From Parabacteroides distasonis (GTDB lineage: Bacteria; Bacteroidota; Bacteroidia; Bacteroidales; Tannerellaceae), in contig NZ_SRYM01000021.1 in the NCBI RefSeq assembly GCF_004793765.1, positions 1 to 62,163 of the forward strand: a stretch of 62,163 nucleotides of DNA. Reading direction: 5' to 3'. Shown piece after piece: positions 17,607-27,363 of this stretch (positions are counted from its first letter, which is position 1; every line of letters begins with the position of its first letter). The position numbers were made by a program, and so were the translations under genes. A model generated the notes under the pieces. That model was not told the origin of the DNA. It searched no databases and saw only the letters and a list, made by a program, of their open reading frames with translations.

Positions 17607-17638
17607 AAGGGCCTCTTCGCAAATTCGAAGAAGCCCTT
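17607..17638 (-). terminator. Hairpin after susD
   Basis: Inverted repeat with 13-base arms (AAGGGCcTCTTCG and complement) around a 6-base loop, between the - strand susD stop and the GH2 remnant. It probably ends or processes the susCD transcript. There is no long T-run. Confidence 0.6.
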
Positions 17639-17679
17639 TCATTACATATTATTTTCCAATAAGATCTAATTAATGCCGA

Positions 17680-19332
17680 TTAGAAATTACCTATACCAGC
17701 TTTGTCCCACCATACATGAGTGCCACCTTTATCACCGGAGATCGAACCCGTATTCTCTTGATTCAATAGCTCTATACCTTTTTGATATTCTACGGTATTC
17801 GTATTATCCTCATTATCGGAATACAATAAACGGCGAACCTGTTCATTCGTATCGATATCCCCATTACTCTTATTCACGCGGTTCGGAAATAATTTCGGAT
17901 AACCTGTACGACGAAATTCCGCCCAAGCCTCGCAAGACAACGGGAAGTTCGCAATCCATTTCTGTGTGATGATACGTTGTAATTTCTTCTCATTAGTCGC
18001 ACTCTCATCCCACTTAACCGTAATATCATTCTGAGCCTTGATGCTGTTTTGACCATTAACCGGGTCGACGAAGTCCTTTTGTGTTGTCGTGCCACTGATA
18101 TAAGCATCGATCTCAGTTTCTGAAATTGAGATCACTCCGGCCAAACTTCCCTTATAAGCCAATTGATTCTTAATAGAAACACGGATACCTTGCTCATACA
18201 GTTCCTTCGCCGTACCTCCCATATTACTCCAACCACGCAACGCACCTTCCGCACGCAAGAAATAACCTTCGGCTGCCATCATTACCGGTAAAGCTGTTGT
18301 ATAAGAACAAACGATCTTCGAGAAGTTGCCCCACTGATTCGGTTTAGCAGGCAGGTCGCAACCGCCACGAATACCTAAATACTGAGTACCGGATGCAATC
18401 GTCTTCCCATCCTCACATTCAACATCCGCTTGGTTCTTTGTCATAAACAGAGGTAAGCGAGGATCTTGGAATCCTTCCAAGATTGTTGTCAAGTTCGCAT
18501 TCATACCACTATCTCCCCATTCGAACATACGAGTTTGCTCATTACTCAAACTCTTGTTGATCAATACATCCTGTTTTAACATAGCGCCCTTGGCAGCCTC
18601 TTCAGCTTTTCGTTTAGCTAAAGTAGGATCAGCCTTCACGATACGCAAGGCGGCACGTAGCTTTAATTGATTGGCTACTTGAATCCACATATCCAAATCG
18701 CCATTACACCAATAGTCGAATGACTGTCTCTCCTCCAATGTGGATTTCGGGCTTTGGAAATCTTGAAGCGCTTTATCTAACAATTCGAAAATAGAGTTAT
18801 AAATGCTCTGCTGCGTATCATAAGAGAACGAAGCACCATTTGTCGGATCTTCGATACAAGACGTATAAGCAACCGGGCCGTAAACATCCGTCAACATCTG
18901 GACCGCATAAGCCTGAACAACACGCATCATTCCCGCATAGTCTGTCAATCCTTGCTCGTCACAAGAAGCGATCAAACGACGTGTATTATTGAAAATGTGT
19001 AAATAAACATTCTCGTACATACCACCACAAAAACTACGATTCAACGCATAATCCACGTTACCGGAACCATTGAAATTATGTGGTGTCATGAAATAACCGC
19101 TAAACAAGTCTACGTTCAAACTAAAGCAGTACTGGAACAAGTTCTGTTGCGGAGCGTATACATAAGACAGCGGTTCTTTAAACTGCGCGGAGAAAGGAAG
19201 CGTGTTCGGGTCTACCTCATACTGATCGGTATTCAATGTCTCAAAATCATCTGTACAGCTCACGGTTGTTAATCCTGTGCTAAAAGCTAAAGCTGATACA
19301 GCCGCATATTTTAGAATTCTATTTAGTTTCAT
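17680..19332 (-). CDS. SusD/RagB-family lipoprotein
   Basis: Surface-exposed lipoprotein partner of the SusC encoded just upstream. The 550-aa protein has a lipoprotein signal (lipobox near TTVSC, Cys26) followed by a TDDFETLNTD start common in SusD-like_2 members. It has the helical core with YAVQMLTDVYGPVAYT and LRAALRIVKAD, and ends with a family-like tryptophan-rich tail (GGTHVWWDKAGIGNF). It follows susC by 18 bases. No intact hydrolase accompanies the pair in this window, so the substrate is unknown. Confidence 0.93.
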   Translation of the reverse strand: MKLNRILKYAAVSALAFSTGLTTVSCTDDFETLNTDQYEVDPNTLPFSAQFKEPLSYVYAPQQNLFQYCFSLNVDLFSGYFMTPHNFNGSGNVDYALNRSFCGGMYENVYLHIFNNTRRLIASCDEQGLTDYAGMMRVVQAYAVQMLTDVYGPVAYTSCIEDPTNGASFSYDTQQSIYNSIFELLDKALQDFQSPKSTLEERQSFDYWCNGDLDMWIQVANQLKLRAALRIVKADPTLAKRKAEEAAKGAMLKQDVLINKSLSNEQTRMFEWGDSGMNANLTTILEGFQDPRLPLFMTKNQADVECEDGKTIASGTQYLGIRGGCDLPAKPNQWGNFSKIVCSYTTALPVMMAAEGYFLRAEGALRGWSNMGGTAKELYEQGIRVSIKNQLAYKGSLAGVISISETEIDAYISGTTTQKDFVDPVNGQNSIKAQNDITVKWDESATNEKKLQRIITQKWIANFPLSCEAWAEFRRTGYPKLFPNRVNKSNGDIDTNEQVRRLLYSDNEDNTNTVEYQKGIELLNQENTGSISGDKGGTHVWWDKAGIGNF

Positions 19333-19350
19333 AAGTAATACCTGTAAGAT

Positions 19351-22300
19351 TTAGAAATTAAGTTTTAAGTTCAAACCAAAGCTACGGGTTGTCGGCAACG
19401 CAAACATATCGATACCCTGCCAGCCATTACCTGTTCCTGCAGCCACATCCGGATCCATCGGAGCATCCTTATAGAAGAAGAATAAGTTACGTCCAATGAT
19501 AGAAGCGGTCAAGTTTTTACCTGCGCCAAACAAGTTGCGGAAGGTATAGCCAAATGATAACTCACGCAAACGAACATTAGTTGCGTCATATACGTACTGG
19601 GAAGTCAAGATATTAGAATTGTAGCTTGTACCACCGGTAGTTGAATAATACAATTGCGGATCAAATTGCGCTCCATCAACCTCTACAAAGCCTGCATCAC
19701 GAGCCAAGCCAGAACGTTCGGAAACGCCCCAACCATCCATGGTAGCCTCAGTCATCGACAGAACCTTACCACCAACCTTCGCATCGATTAAGAATGACAA
19801 CGTGAAATCTTTATAGTGGAAGGTATTCGTCCAGCCCATGTTCACTTTCGCATTCATATCGCCCGCATAAACAAGATCTTTATTATCGGATCCAGCCAAT
19901 ACAGGAGCACCAGTATCAGAGACAATAGGTTTTCCGTTATCATCACGTTGTAAGTCGCGGACATAAAGGTCTCCGAAATGCCCACCTTCTTTCAAGAGCA
20001 CTTTGGCACCTGTACAATAACTTGTCAGGTTCCACTCGGAAAGCTCGTCGGCCAACTCTATAATCTTGTTATTATTGTAAGAGAAGTTAAAGTTCGTGCT
20101 CCAGCTGAAATTATCCGTAAATTGGTTATACCAACCTAGACTAACCTCGAAACCTTGGTTCTGTACGTTACCAGCATTAATATAACGGCTCTTCAAACCA
20201 GTTTCCCATGGAGCGGAGATGTCAAAATATTGATTCTTGGTATTTGTTTTATAATAGGTCAAATTTACGTTGAAACGATTCTGGAAGAATGTACCATCAA
20301 AACCGACTTCCAATGAATTTGTCTTTTCTGGTTTCAACGTACGGAAAGATGATTTTTCCGGCGGATTCAACGCACCTTGATCTCCCAATGTATAACGCTC
20401 GTTGGTTACACCGATAGGCACATCATTACCTACAATAGAATAAGAAGTGCGTAACTTGAATAAATCCACATTCTTGCCGAAATCAACAAATCTATCCAAC
20501 AAGACACTTGCTCCAACAGACGGATAGAAGAATGAAACACCATCTGTAAACGCCAATGTTGAGGACCAGTCGTTACGGGCACTAACATCGATAAACAGAC
20601 CTTCCTTATAACCAAATTGAGCCGTAGCAAACACAGAATTCAAACGTTTCTCGGCCAAGGTCTTTGTTGTCTGTAATTTATAATAGTTAGCCGGAGAGAA
20701 AATATTAGGATAGTAAGCACCACTTGTAATCACGCCCGCATCGTTAACAGAAAACTGAGAATCACCCCAGCCAATCAATTCTAAAGAAGAACTTTTTGTC
20801 TTTTGATAGCTTCCACCTGCGGTTACAGACAAAGAATAAGTATCCTCCCAAGTCTTATTATATTGAGCCAACAAGTCACCATAAGTCTGCTCGCTATTCA
20901 CACGTGTATCTTTCATCGTACCCAGCAAGTTACGGCCTGCCGTACTAGATGCGTACTCATTCAAGTTCCAAGTCTCATCACCTCGTTCATAACGCAGACG
21001 ACCTGTAACAGAAAGACCTTCCATTATGTCATACTTGACACTACCGCCAAACTCATAGCGATTACGATAAGAAACCGGTTTCTGGCGATTCAGCATCCAG
21101 TAAGGATTGGAGAACTGCTCTTGAGCGGTATTTGTCCAATTGTGCACATTTATATTTCTTGTACCATCGTACACCTCATAGCTACTCTTATAATAATCCC
21201 AGTCCTCTCCTCTTGGAAACAAGTAAGCACCCAAAGTAGGATTACCTACATAACCAGCAGTCGGCTGGTTCTCGATATGCTGATTATTATAACGGGCAGA
21301 CACGTCTACATGAAGTTTTGTCCACAAGTTAAAACCAACCTTCGCTAACAAGTTATGGCTCATATATGTATTCTCCGGAACGATACCATTAGAAGACACA
21401 TTCGCATAAGAAAAATAAGATGAGATATTATCATTGCCACCAGCCAACGAGATAGAGTTGTTGGTCGTATAGCCAAGATTATAATAATCCTTCGCATAGT
21501 TTGGAGAAGCAGATGCGAGCTTATCGCCCCAGCTAAACGTTCCTTGATTACTTACGCCATAAGAATTCTGGAACTTCGGCAATACCATCGGAGTTTCAAC
21601 CGTCGTATTACTAGAAACATTTATAGCGACTTTACCAGATTGTGCCGATTTAGTCGTAACCATAATGGCACCGTTAGCAGCGACCGCACCATATAAAGCT
21701 GCGGCAGAAGCACCTTTCAACAAGGTAATCTGAGCGATATCGTCCGGGTTGATTGTAGACATGGCATCACCGCCATCACGACTACCACCATACGAACCAT
21801 CAATCTGTGAATCTGAGACATTCATCATCATTGGAACACCATCCACGACAATCAACGGCTGATTACTACCGCTAATAGACTTATTACCACGGAACAAGAT
21901 CTTGGAAGAACCACCCGCACCCGTAGAGTTCGGGGTAATCTGCAAACCAGCGCTCTTTCCTTGTAAAGAGTTGATCATATTTACATTCTTAATCTCGTTC
22001 AAATCCTTACCGCCTACTGTTTGTGCGGAATAGGTCAAAGTCTTTGATTCACGTTTGATACCCATCGCCGTTACGACAACCTCATCCAAAGCCTCTGCGT
22101 CTGAAACCATCGTAACATCGATTTTCGTACGGCCATTCACTGGCTCCTCAATCGTTTTCATACTTAAATAAGAGAATACCAAAATAGAGTTTGCGTCAGC
22201 CTCCAAGGTATATTTTCCATCAAAATCAGTAATGGTACCCGTTGTCGTACCTTTTACTAACACGTTCACTCCTGTTAGTGGCTCATTTAGATCCTTGTCA

Positions 22301-22386
22301 ATGACGACACCACTAATCGTTAGTTTCTGTGCATATCCTGTAACACACAGAAAAAACGCCAATAATAAAATAAATGACTTTCTCAT
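19351..22386 (-). CDS. SusC/RagA-family TonB-dependent outer-membrane transporter
   Basis: A 1011-aa outer-membrane importer. It has a signal peptide (cleavage after TGYAQ), a CarboxypepD_reg-like domain (about residues 22-105) and a DEVVVTAMG TonB box. The plug domain carries NMINSLQGKSAGLQI and LIVVDGVPM, and the barrel ends RSFGLNLKLNF. Length and order are normal. It pairs with the downstream susD, 18 bases on. Its upstream region has no obvious promoter facing it, but contains an inverted-repeat-bounded segment with a promoter that at present points the other way. Expression is therefore likely phase-variable. Confidence 0.95.
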   Translation of the reverse strand: MRKSFILLLAFFLCVTGYAQKLTISGVVIDKDLNEPLTGVNVLVKGTTTGTITDFDGKYTLEADANSILVFSYLSMKTIEEPVNGRTKIDVTMVSDAEALDEVVVTAMGIKRESKTLTYSAQTVGGKDLNEIKNVNMINSLQGKSAGLQITPNSTGAGGSSKILFRGNKSISGSNQPLIVVDGVPMMMNVSDSQIDGSYGGSRDGGDAMSTINPDDIAQITLLKGASAAALYGAVAANGAIMVTTKSAQSGKVAINVSSNTTVETPMVLPKFQNSYGVSNQGTFSWGDKLASASPNYAKDYYNLGYTTNNSISLAGGNDNISSYFSYANVSSNGIVPENTYMSHNLLAKVGFNLWTKLHVDVSARYNNQHIENQPTAGYVGNPTLGAYLFPRGEDWDYYKSSYEVYDGTRNINVHNWTNTAQEQFSNPYWMLNRQKPVSYRNRYEFGGSVKYDIMEGLSVTGRLRYERGDETWNLNEYASSTAGRNLLGTMKDTRVNSEQTYGDLLAQYNKTWEDTYSLSVTAGGSYQKTKSSSLELIGWGDSQFSVNDAGVITSGAYYPNIFSPANYYKLQTTKTLAEKRLNSVFATAQFGYKEGLFIDVSARNDWSSTLAFTDGVSFFYPSVGASVLLDRFVDFGKNVDLFKLRTSYSIVGNDVPIGVTNERYTLGDQGALNPPEKSSFRTLKPEKTNSLEVGFDGTFFQNRFNVNLTYYKTNTKNQYFDISAPWETGLKSRYINAGNVQNQGFEVSLGWYNQFTDNFSWSTNFNFSYNNNKIIELADELSEWNLTSYCTGAKVLLKEGGHFGDLYVRDLQRDDNGKPIVSDTGAPVLAGSDNKDLVYAGDMNAKVNMGWTNTFHYKDFTLSFLIDAKVGGKVLSMTEATMDGWGVSERSGLARDAGFVEVDGAQFDPQLYYSTTGGTSYNSNILTSQYVYDATNVRLRELSFGYTFRNLFGAGKNLTASIIGRNLFFFYKDAPMDPDVAAGTGNGWQGIDMFALPTTRSFGLNLKLNF

Positions 22387-22585
22387 GAAAAATCGTTTTT
22401 GAATTAAGTGATTCTACATTTGTGTTTTCTTAATTTTCATGCTTTTTAGAGAGAGCGAACTCTCTGTTCTTTCTTTTTTAGTGCATAGGCATTTATTCTT
22501 TTTGTTTAAAGTTATTATTATGTTCACACAGAAATCTCTTTCTGTTTAAAATCAAACGGCTCTATTTTAAATAATAACAACAACA

Positions 22586-22781
22586 TAGTTTCATTAGAAC
22601 TAAATCAAATTAACATATTTAATTTATTAAGACATGATGAAAATTTGACTAAGTGTTATCGCAAACACCTGAAAAAGTGAGGAACATACTGATTTTTGTT
22701 ATGTTTTAACTTGTATGTATAATTATTATATATATATTTGTTTGTCAAAACATAAAAAACGATTTAGTTCTAATGAAACTA
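22586..22781. promoter_or_regulatory. Candidate invertible promoter segment
   Basis: Perfect 21-bp inverted repeats at 22586-22606 and 22761-22781 enclose 154 bases. Inside, a TATATTTG -7 box (22733-22740) with TTG at 22711-22713, 19 bases ahead, points to the + strand, away from susC. Inversion would move it to about 22627-22634 on the - strand facing susC with a leader of about 230 bases. Invertible promoters bounded by such repeats are well known for Bacteroides surface genes. No recombinase gene is in the window. Confidence 0.75.
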
Positions 22782-22972
22782 ACGGCAAATTTCAATTAAC
22801 ATAATATTCCTTCATTATCTTCTTCCTCCTATAACATCAAATCGCTATCTGGCTATTATCTTGGAATAAGATTACAGCTTTATTTACAAGCTTCGAAAAC
22901 AATTCAGCCAGGAAATTAACTATTAACTCTAATTTCTTCCACAAATATTCAATGATTTGCATAGATTATCTC

Positions 22973-22980
22973 TACATTTG
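22973..22980 (+). promoter_or_regulatory. -7 promoter element of dgt
   Basis: TACATTTG matches the TAnnTTTG consensus 29 bases before the start codon. A well-placed upstream element is not clear. Confidence 0.5.
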
Positions 22981-23009
22981 CGGTATATATATATATTAAT
23001 GTATTGACT

Positions 23010-24335
23010 ATGAACTGGACCCAGCTATTATCCGGCAAGCGTTTCGGAATGGAAGAGTATCACGAGAGGAAACATGAGAGGACTGATTTCCAACGAGATT
23101 ATGATCGTTTGATTTTCTCATCCCCTTTCCGAAGATTACAAAACAAGACACAGGTGTTCCCATTGCCGGGAAGTATTTTTGTGCATAACCGACTTACACA
23201 TAGCCTGGAAGTATCATGCGTAGGACGTTCGTTGGGAAATAACGTAGCGAAAGGACTTACACAAAAATATCCGGACGGCAGTATCAACTTCCCGGAGATC
23301 GGTTCCATCGTTTCAGCCGCTTGTCTTGCCCATGATATGGGGAACCCTCCATTCGGGCATTCCGGAGAGAGGGCGATATCCGCTTATTTCTCCGAAGGGA
23401 ATGGGCGGAAACTAGAAGAGAAAGTACGGAAGGAAGGAGGACGCTGGGAAGACTTCGTTCATTTTGAAGGAAACGCAAACGCCATGCGTTTGCTGACCCA
23501 CCAGTTCATCGGACGCAGGAAAGGAGGTTTTGCTTTAACGTATAGCACATTAGCCTCTATCATCAAATATCCTTACGCATCCATCTACTCCGGGAAGAAA
23601 GGCAAATTCGGCTTTTTCCAATCGGAAGAGGGAAGCTATCTGCAAATCGCCCAAGAGCTAGGGATCGGACATAGCCCGGAAGCCCCGGACAAATTTCTTC
23701 GTTACCCGTTAGTTTACTTAGTAGAGGCGGCAGACGATATCTGTTATCAAATAATGGATATAGAAGATGCTTGCAAACTGCATATCCTGACCACCGAAGA
23801 GGCTATACAACTATTATTGGGATTTTTCGAAGGAGAACGGTTGGAGCATATCCGCAAGGTCATGCATATGGTAGACGACACCAATGAGCAAATCGCCTAT
23901 CTGCGCTCTTGTATTATCGGGCTATTAGTGGATGAATGTTCCCGTGTCTTTCTAGAGAACGAGGAAAGCATCCTCAACGGCACCTACAGCACTCCGTTAA
24001 TCAGTAACATATGCGATCAGGCCAAACAGGCTTACGCCAATTGCTCGGCTACGGCATACAAGAAAATATATAAGGCAAAGGAAGTGCTCGACATTGAATT
24101 AGCCGGTTATCACATTTTCAGCCATCTGATCGACAGCCTGACCGAGGCCGTGATGAACCAAGAGCATGCCTACAGCAAACTGCTCTTACAACGGATACCG
24201 GAGCAATATGACACGAACGCTCCTACTACATATGGCAAGATACAATGCGTACTCGATTACATCTCTGGCATGACCGATGTATATGCGCTCGATCTATACC
24301 GGAAAATCACCGGTATGAGCCTGCCGGCCGTTTGA
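23010..24335 (+). CDS. dgt: Deoxyguanosinetriphosphate triphosphohydrolase-like protein
   Basis: HD-domain dNTP triphosphohydrolase that splits dGTP (or other dNTPs) into the nucleoside and triphosphate, trimming nucleotide pools. The 441-aa protein carries RLQNKTQVFPL and the HNRLTHSLEV metal-site histidine. The HD pair is at H108-D109 in AHDMGNPPFGHSGE, with ADDICYQIMDIEDA later. I start at the ATG at 23010; the TTG two codons earlier is less likely. It stands alone between susC and rsgA, with its own promoter. The invertible upstream promoter, in its present orientation, also points toward it. Confidence 0.93.
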   Translation: MNWTQLLSGKRFGMEEYHERKHERTDFQRDYDRLIFSSPFRRLQNKTQVFPLPGSIFVHNRLTHSLEVSCVGRSLGNNVAKGLTQKYPDGSINFPEIGSIVSAACLAHDMGNPPFGHSGERAISAYFSEGNGRKLEEKVRKEGGRWEDFVHFEGNANAMRLLTHQFIGRRKGGFALTYSTLASIIKYPYASIYSGKKGKFGFFQSEEGSYLQIAQELGIGHSPEAPDKFLRYPLVYLVEAADDICYQIMDIEDACKLHILTTEEAIQLLLGFFEGERLEHIRKVMHMVDDTNEQIAYLRSCIIGLLVDECSRVFLENEESILNGTYSTPLISNICDQAKQAYANCSATAYKKIYKAKEVLDIELAGYHIFSHLIDSLTEAVMNQEHAYSKLLLQRIPEQYDTNAPTTYGKIQCVLDYISGMTDVYALDLYRKITGMSLPAV

Positions 24336-24350
24336 TGCTGTAATAATCTG

Positions 24351-25283
24351 CTAGAATTCTTCCCGGTACTTGCTTTCCATGCGATCATCCAAGATGCTTA
24401 GATAGCTTTTATAGCGGGACTCGCTGATTAGCCCATCGTTAACAGCCTGAATGACGGCGCATCCCGGTTCATGACGGTGCGTGCAGTTATTGAAACGACA
24501 TTCCTCCGAGTATTCAAACAACTCCCGGAAATAATGGGAGATCTCAGCGTCTGCCATCTCGATCGTTCCAAATCCTTTAATACCCGGAGTATCGATTAAA
24601 TAGCCGCCTTCGGGAAGAGGAATCATCTCGGAAAAGGTGGTCGTATGCATTCCTTTGTTATGATATTCGGAGATATCACCGGTACGGAGATTCACACCCG
24701 GCACCAGCTTATTGATAATCGTGGATTTTCCGACACCCGAATGGCCGGACAAAAGCGTAATCTTATCTTTTAGATCCGTTTTCAAGGCATCCAAACCTTC
24801 CTCGGTCCGGGCACATAGCGTCGAACAGGGATAGCCAATCGAGGTATACAACTCGATTAAATACTCCAACGCCCTTTGATCCTCATTATTATAACGATCA
24901 ATCTTATTGAAAACCAATTTAACAGGGACACGATAAGCCTCGGCGGTCGCCAAGAAGCGATCGATAAATATCGTTGTTGTTATAGGATAATTCACCGTAA
25001 CGATCAGCATCGCCTGATCCAAATTCGCGGCGATAATATGCGCTTGCTTCGATAAGTTAGAGGCACGACGGATGATATAATTCTTACGCTCCTCGATCTC
25101 TGTGATAAAAGCGGTTCCTTCTTTATTTATATCGATTACGACACGGTCTCCTACCGCAACCGGATTGGTACTCTTTATGTCTTTCAGACGAAAGTTCCCC
25201 TTGATCTTACTCTCTATATCTCGCCCGTCCTCCGTACGGACCGTATACCAACTACCTGTGTTTTTTATTACCAGTCCCCTCAT
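24351..25283 (-). CDS. rsgA: Ribosome small-subunit-dependent GTPase A
   Basis: Circularly permuted GTPase that assists late 30S subunit maturation. The 310-aa protein has an N-terminal OB-fold (GDRVVID), then the permuted G motifs: NKID first, then [10 protein letters not shown] near residue 178, and [10 protein letters not shown]-terminal zinc knuckle follows (C-x4-C-x-H-x5-C around [14 protein letters not shown]). I start at the ATG at 25283; the open frame upstream runs through GAGAATT repeats and is not coding. It lies downstream of frr and may share its transcript. Confidence 0.94.
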   Translation of the reverse strand: MRGLVIKNTGSWYTVRTEDGRDIESKIKGNFRLKDIKSTNPVAVGDRVVIDINKEGTAFITEIEERKNYIIRRASNLSKQAHIIAANLDQAMLIVTVNYPITTTIFIDRFLATAEAYRVPVKLVFNKIDRYNNEDQRALEYLIELYTSIGYPCSTLCARTEEGLDALKTDLKDKITLLSGHSGVGKSTIINKLVPGVNLRTGDISEYHNKGMHTTTFSEMIPLPEGGYLIDTPGIKGFGTIEMADAEISHYFRELFEYSEECRFNNCTHRHEPGCAVIQAVNDGLISESRYKSYLSILDDRMESKYREEF

Positions 25284-25364
25284 GAGAATTGAGAATTGAG
25301 AATTGAGAATTGGAATAAGGGCCCAATCGAGTTCCTTCATTTCCAATTCTCAATTCTCAATTAT
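25284..25364. repeat. GAGAATT tandem repeats with inverted partner
   Basis: Four or so tandem GAGAATT units (about 25284-25311) are followed by the inverted AATTCTC units at 25345-25363, giving a hairpin between frr and rsgA. The same family occurs at 41249-41322 and, as a single degenerate arm, at 37709-37743. Confidence 0.7.
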
Positions 25365-25928
25365 TTAAACGGTCATTACTTCTTTTTCTTTAGCGGCGTA
25401 AAGGTCATCGATCTTTTTGATGAACTTATCATGGATTTTCTGAACCTCTGCCTCGGCGTCTTTCTCTACGTCCTCGGGAACCCCATCAGACTTGATACTT
25501 TTCTTCAAAGCGTCGATCGCGTCACGGCGAGCGTTACGAACGCTGATCTTCGCGTTCTCAGCCTCCTGTTTACATTGTTTCACCAATTGGCGGCGACGTT
25601 CCTCGGTCAACGGAGGAATACCTAAACGGATCACCTCACCGTTATTCTCCGGCGTGATACCTAGCTCGGAATCCAGAATACCTTTCTCGATATCGCGGAT
25701 GATCTTCTTTTCCCACGGAGTGATCATGATCGTTCGCGCGTCCGGAACCGTCACCGTTGCCACGTTCGTAAGAGGAACAGGCGCCCCATAATACATTACC
25801 TTCACACAATCGAGGATTTTCGGATTAGCCTTACCAGCCCGAATGTGAGACAATTGCTCGTCCAGATACTCAATGGCGAACGTCATCTTCTCTTCCCCTG
25901 CTTTGATCAATTGTTTCGTATCTATCAT
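25365..25928 (-). CDS. frr: Ribosome recycling factor
   Basis: Releases the post-termination ribosome from mRNA together with EF-G. The 187-aa protein shows the family signature: [14 protein letters not shown] near residue 30, [28 protein letters not shown] and the C-terminal helix ending AKEKEVMTV. The start is the ATG at 25928; the longer open frame begins with a TTG and adds unrelated residues. A -7-like element (TACTTTTG on the - strand) lies at 25965-25972, giving a short leader. Confidence 0.96.
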   Translation of the reverse strand: MIDTKQLIKAGEEKMTFAIEYLDEQLSHIRAGKANPKILDCVKVMYYGAPVPLTNVATVTVPDARTIMITPWEKKIIRDIEKGILDSELGITPENNGEVIRLGIPPLTEERRRQLVKQCKQEAENAKISVRNARRDAIDALKKSIKSDGVPEDVEKDAEAEVQKIHDKFIKKIDDLYAAKEKEVMTV

Positions 25929-25964
25929 AAATATACGTTTTTTGTTTGCGAATCTTTTAATTAA

Positions 25965-25972
25965 CAAAAGTA
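25965..25972 (-). promoter_or_regulatory. -7 promoter element of frr
   Basis: Reads TACTTTTG on the - strand, matching TAnnTTTG, 36 bases before the frr ATG. No clear upstream element was seen. Confidence 0.5.
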
Positions 25973-26044
25973 ATAAAGATTTCTAACTCCGCAAGCATAT
26001 AATTAAAATACTACCGAAGAAAAGATTCACAAGACTCCATAAAT

Positions 26045-26152
26045 AGATCCGCACATACGGATCTATTCTCAATTCGCCACTGCCGAATGATCGTTCGGCG
26101 GTGGCGAATATATATTCAGTGGCAACGAACGATCATTCGGCGGCGGCGAACG
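26045..26152. repeat. Cluster of palindromes between frr and the sugar transporter
   Basis: Contains a perfect 7-bp hairpin (26045-26064), a large hairpin with TTCGCCAC/GTGGCGAA outer arms and GCCGAA/TTCGGC inner arms (26073-26108), and a related copy at 26125-26152 built from the same GAACGATCATTCGGCGG words. It resembles a REP-type element and could terminate the fructose operon on the - strand. Confidence 0.65.
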
Positions 26153-26193
26153 AAGAAATCATATAGATCCGACAAAAAATATATCCGTATCTA

Positions 26194-27360
26194 TTATCGT
26201 TTACTTAACTTAGGCGTAAAGAATAGTAAGTAGGCTACGCCCACGCACAACACCAGTATTGCCCCTGCTTGAGAAGCCAACATATCGGATGCCACTCCCA
26301 TAAAGATCGGGAAGATCGTGCCACCGAACAATCCCATGATCATCAAACCGGACACCTCATTCTGTTTGTTCGGCATAGAAAGCAGGGCTTGGGCGAAAAT
26401 AATGGAAAAGACATTCGAGTTTCCAAAGCCGATCAAGGCGATACAAGCATAGATGATCTCTTTCGAATGGAAGAACAGCAGACCGGTCATCGCCAATAAC
26501 ATCAAGAAAACACTAAAGGCAAAGAATCCTTTCGGAGAGACCTTCCGCAAGATGAAAGCCCCGGAGAAGCACCCCGCCGTACGGAAGATGAAATAGAGGC
26601 TCGTGGCGAAACCGGCATCAGCCAAAGTCATACCCAGACGTTCCATCAAGATCTTCGGGGCGGTCGTATTCGTCCCCACATCGATCCCCACATGGCACAT
26701 GATACCGATAAAGCAAAGCAGGATAAAAGGCTTGCCCAGCAAAGCCAGACATTCGCCAAAGGTAGAGGGCCGCCCCTCCTCTTTGGTCTCACGGATAGAG
26801 GTAGTTCCCAATAGCAGGATAGCGATCACGGCGATCACCATATAGACCGGGAAAAGGACACGCCAACCGAGTCCCATCGACGGTATCGCTTGGGTAGCGC
26901 CCCACATGGCGATATAAGGAGCCAAGAAAGAGGCGATCGCCTTCACGAACTGGCCAAACGTCAAGGAACTAGCTAGCTTATCCCCGCTTACGATATTCGA
27001 CAATAACGGGTTCAAGGAGGTCTGCATCAAAGCGTTACCGATACCCAGCAGGGAGAAGGATATCAACATGACCATATAGGCGTCGTCGAAGATCGGGATC
27101 ACCAGCGAAAGGAAGGTCACGATCAAGCTCAATAGCACGGTCTTCTTCCGCCCGATACGGTTCATCAACATCCCCGTCGGGACGGAGAAGATCAAGAACC
27201 AGAAGAACACGAGCGACGGGAAGATATTCGCCTCCGAATCACTCAGGCCTAAATCCGCTTTCAGGTAATTAGAGGCGATACCCACTAAGTCCACGAATCC
27301 CATGGCGAAGAACGCCAACATCACGGGAATCAAATTCAAGGATGAAGTCTTCTCGCTCAT
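26194..27360 (-). CDS. MFS sugar transporter, probable fructose importer
   Basis: Inner-membrane major facilitator protein of 388 aa with about 12 hydrophobic segments and the loop 2-3 signature as NRIGRKK. It starts 3 bases after the fructokinase gene, in an operon with a GH32 fructanase. The likely cargo is fructose released from levan, inulin or sucrose. This layout matches the inner-membrane fructose permease of Bacteroides fructan loci. The substrate is inferred from context. Confidence 0.85.
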   Translation of the reverse strand: MSEKTSSLNLIPVMLAFFAMGFVDLVGIASNYLKADLGLSDSEANIFPSLVFFWFLIFSVPTGMLMNRIGRKKTVLLSLIVTFLSLVIPIFDDAYMVMLISFSLLGIGNALMQTSLNPLLSNIVSGDKLASSLTFGQFVKAIASFLAPYIAMWGATQAIPSMGLGWRVLFPVYMVIAVIAILLLGTTSIRETKEEGRPSTFGECLALLGKPFILLCFIGIMCHVGIDVGTNTTAPKILMERLGMTLADAGFATSLYFIFRTAGCFSGAFILRKVSPKGFFAFSVFLMLLAMTGLLFFHSKEIIYACIALIGFGNSNVFSIIFAQALLSMPNKQNEVSGLMIMGLFGGTIFPIFMGVASDMLASQAGAILVLCVGVAYLLFFTPKLSKR

Positions 27361-27363
27361 GGC

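Larger units (their letters stand above)
22387..23009. other. Long divergent intergenic region (susC / dgt)
   Basis: A 623-base AT-rich non-coding stretch. It holds the susC leader side with two small hairpins (AGAGAG/CTCTCT near 22447, and ACAGAAA/TTTCTGT at 22528-22545), the inverted-repeat segment 22586-22781, and the dgt promoter near 22973. No ORF is credible here. Confidence 0.8.
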
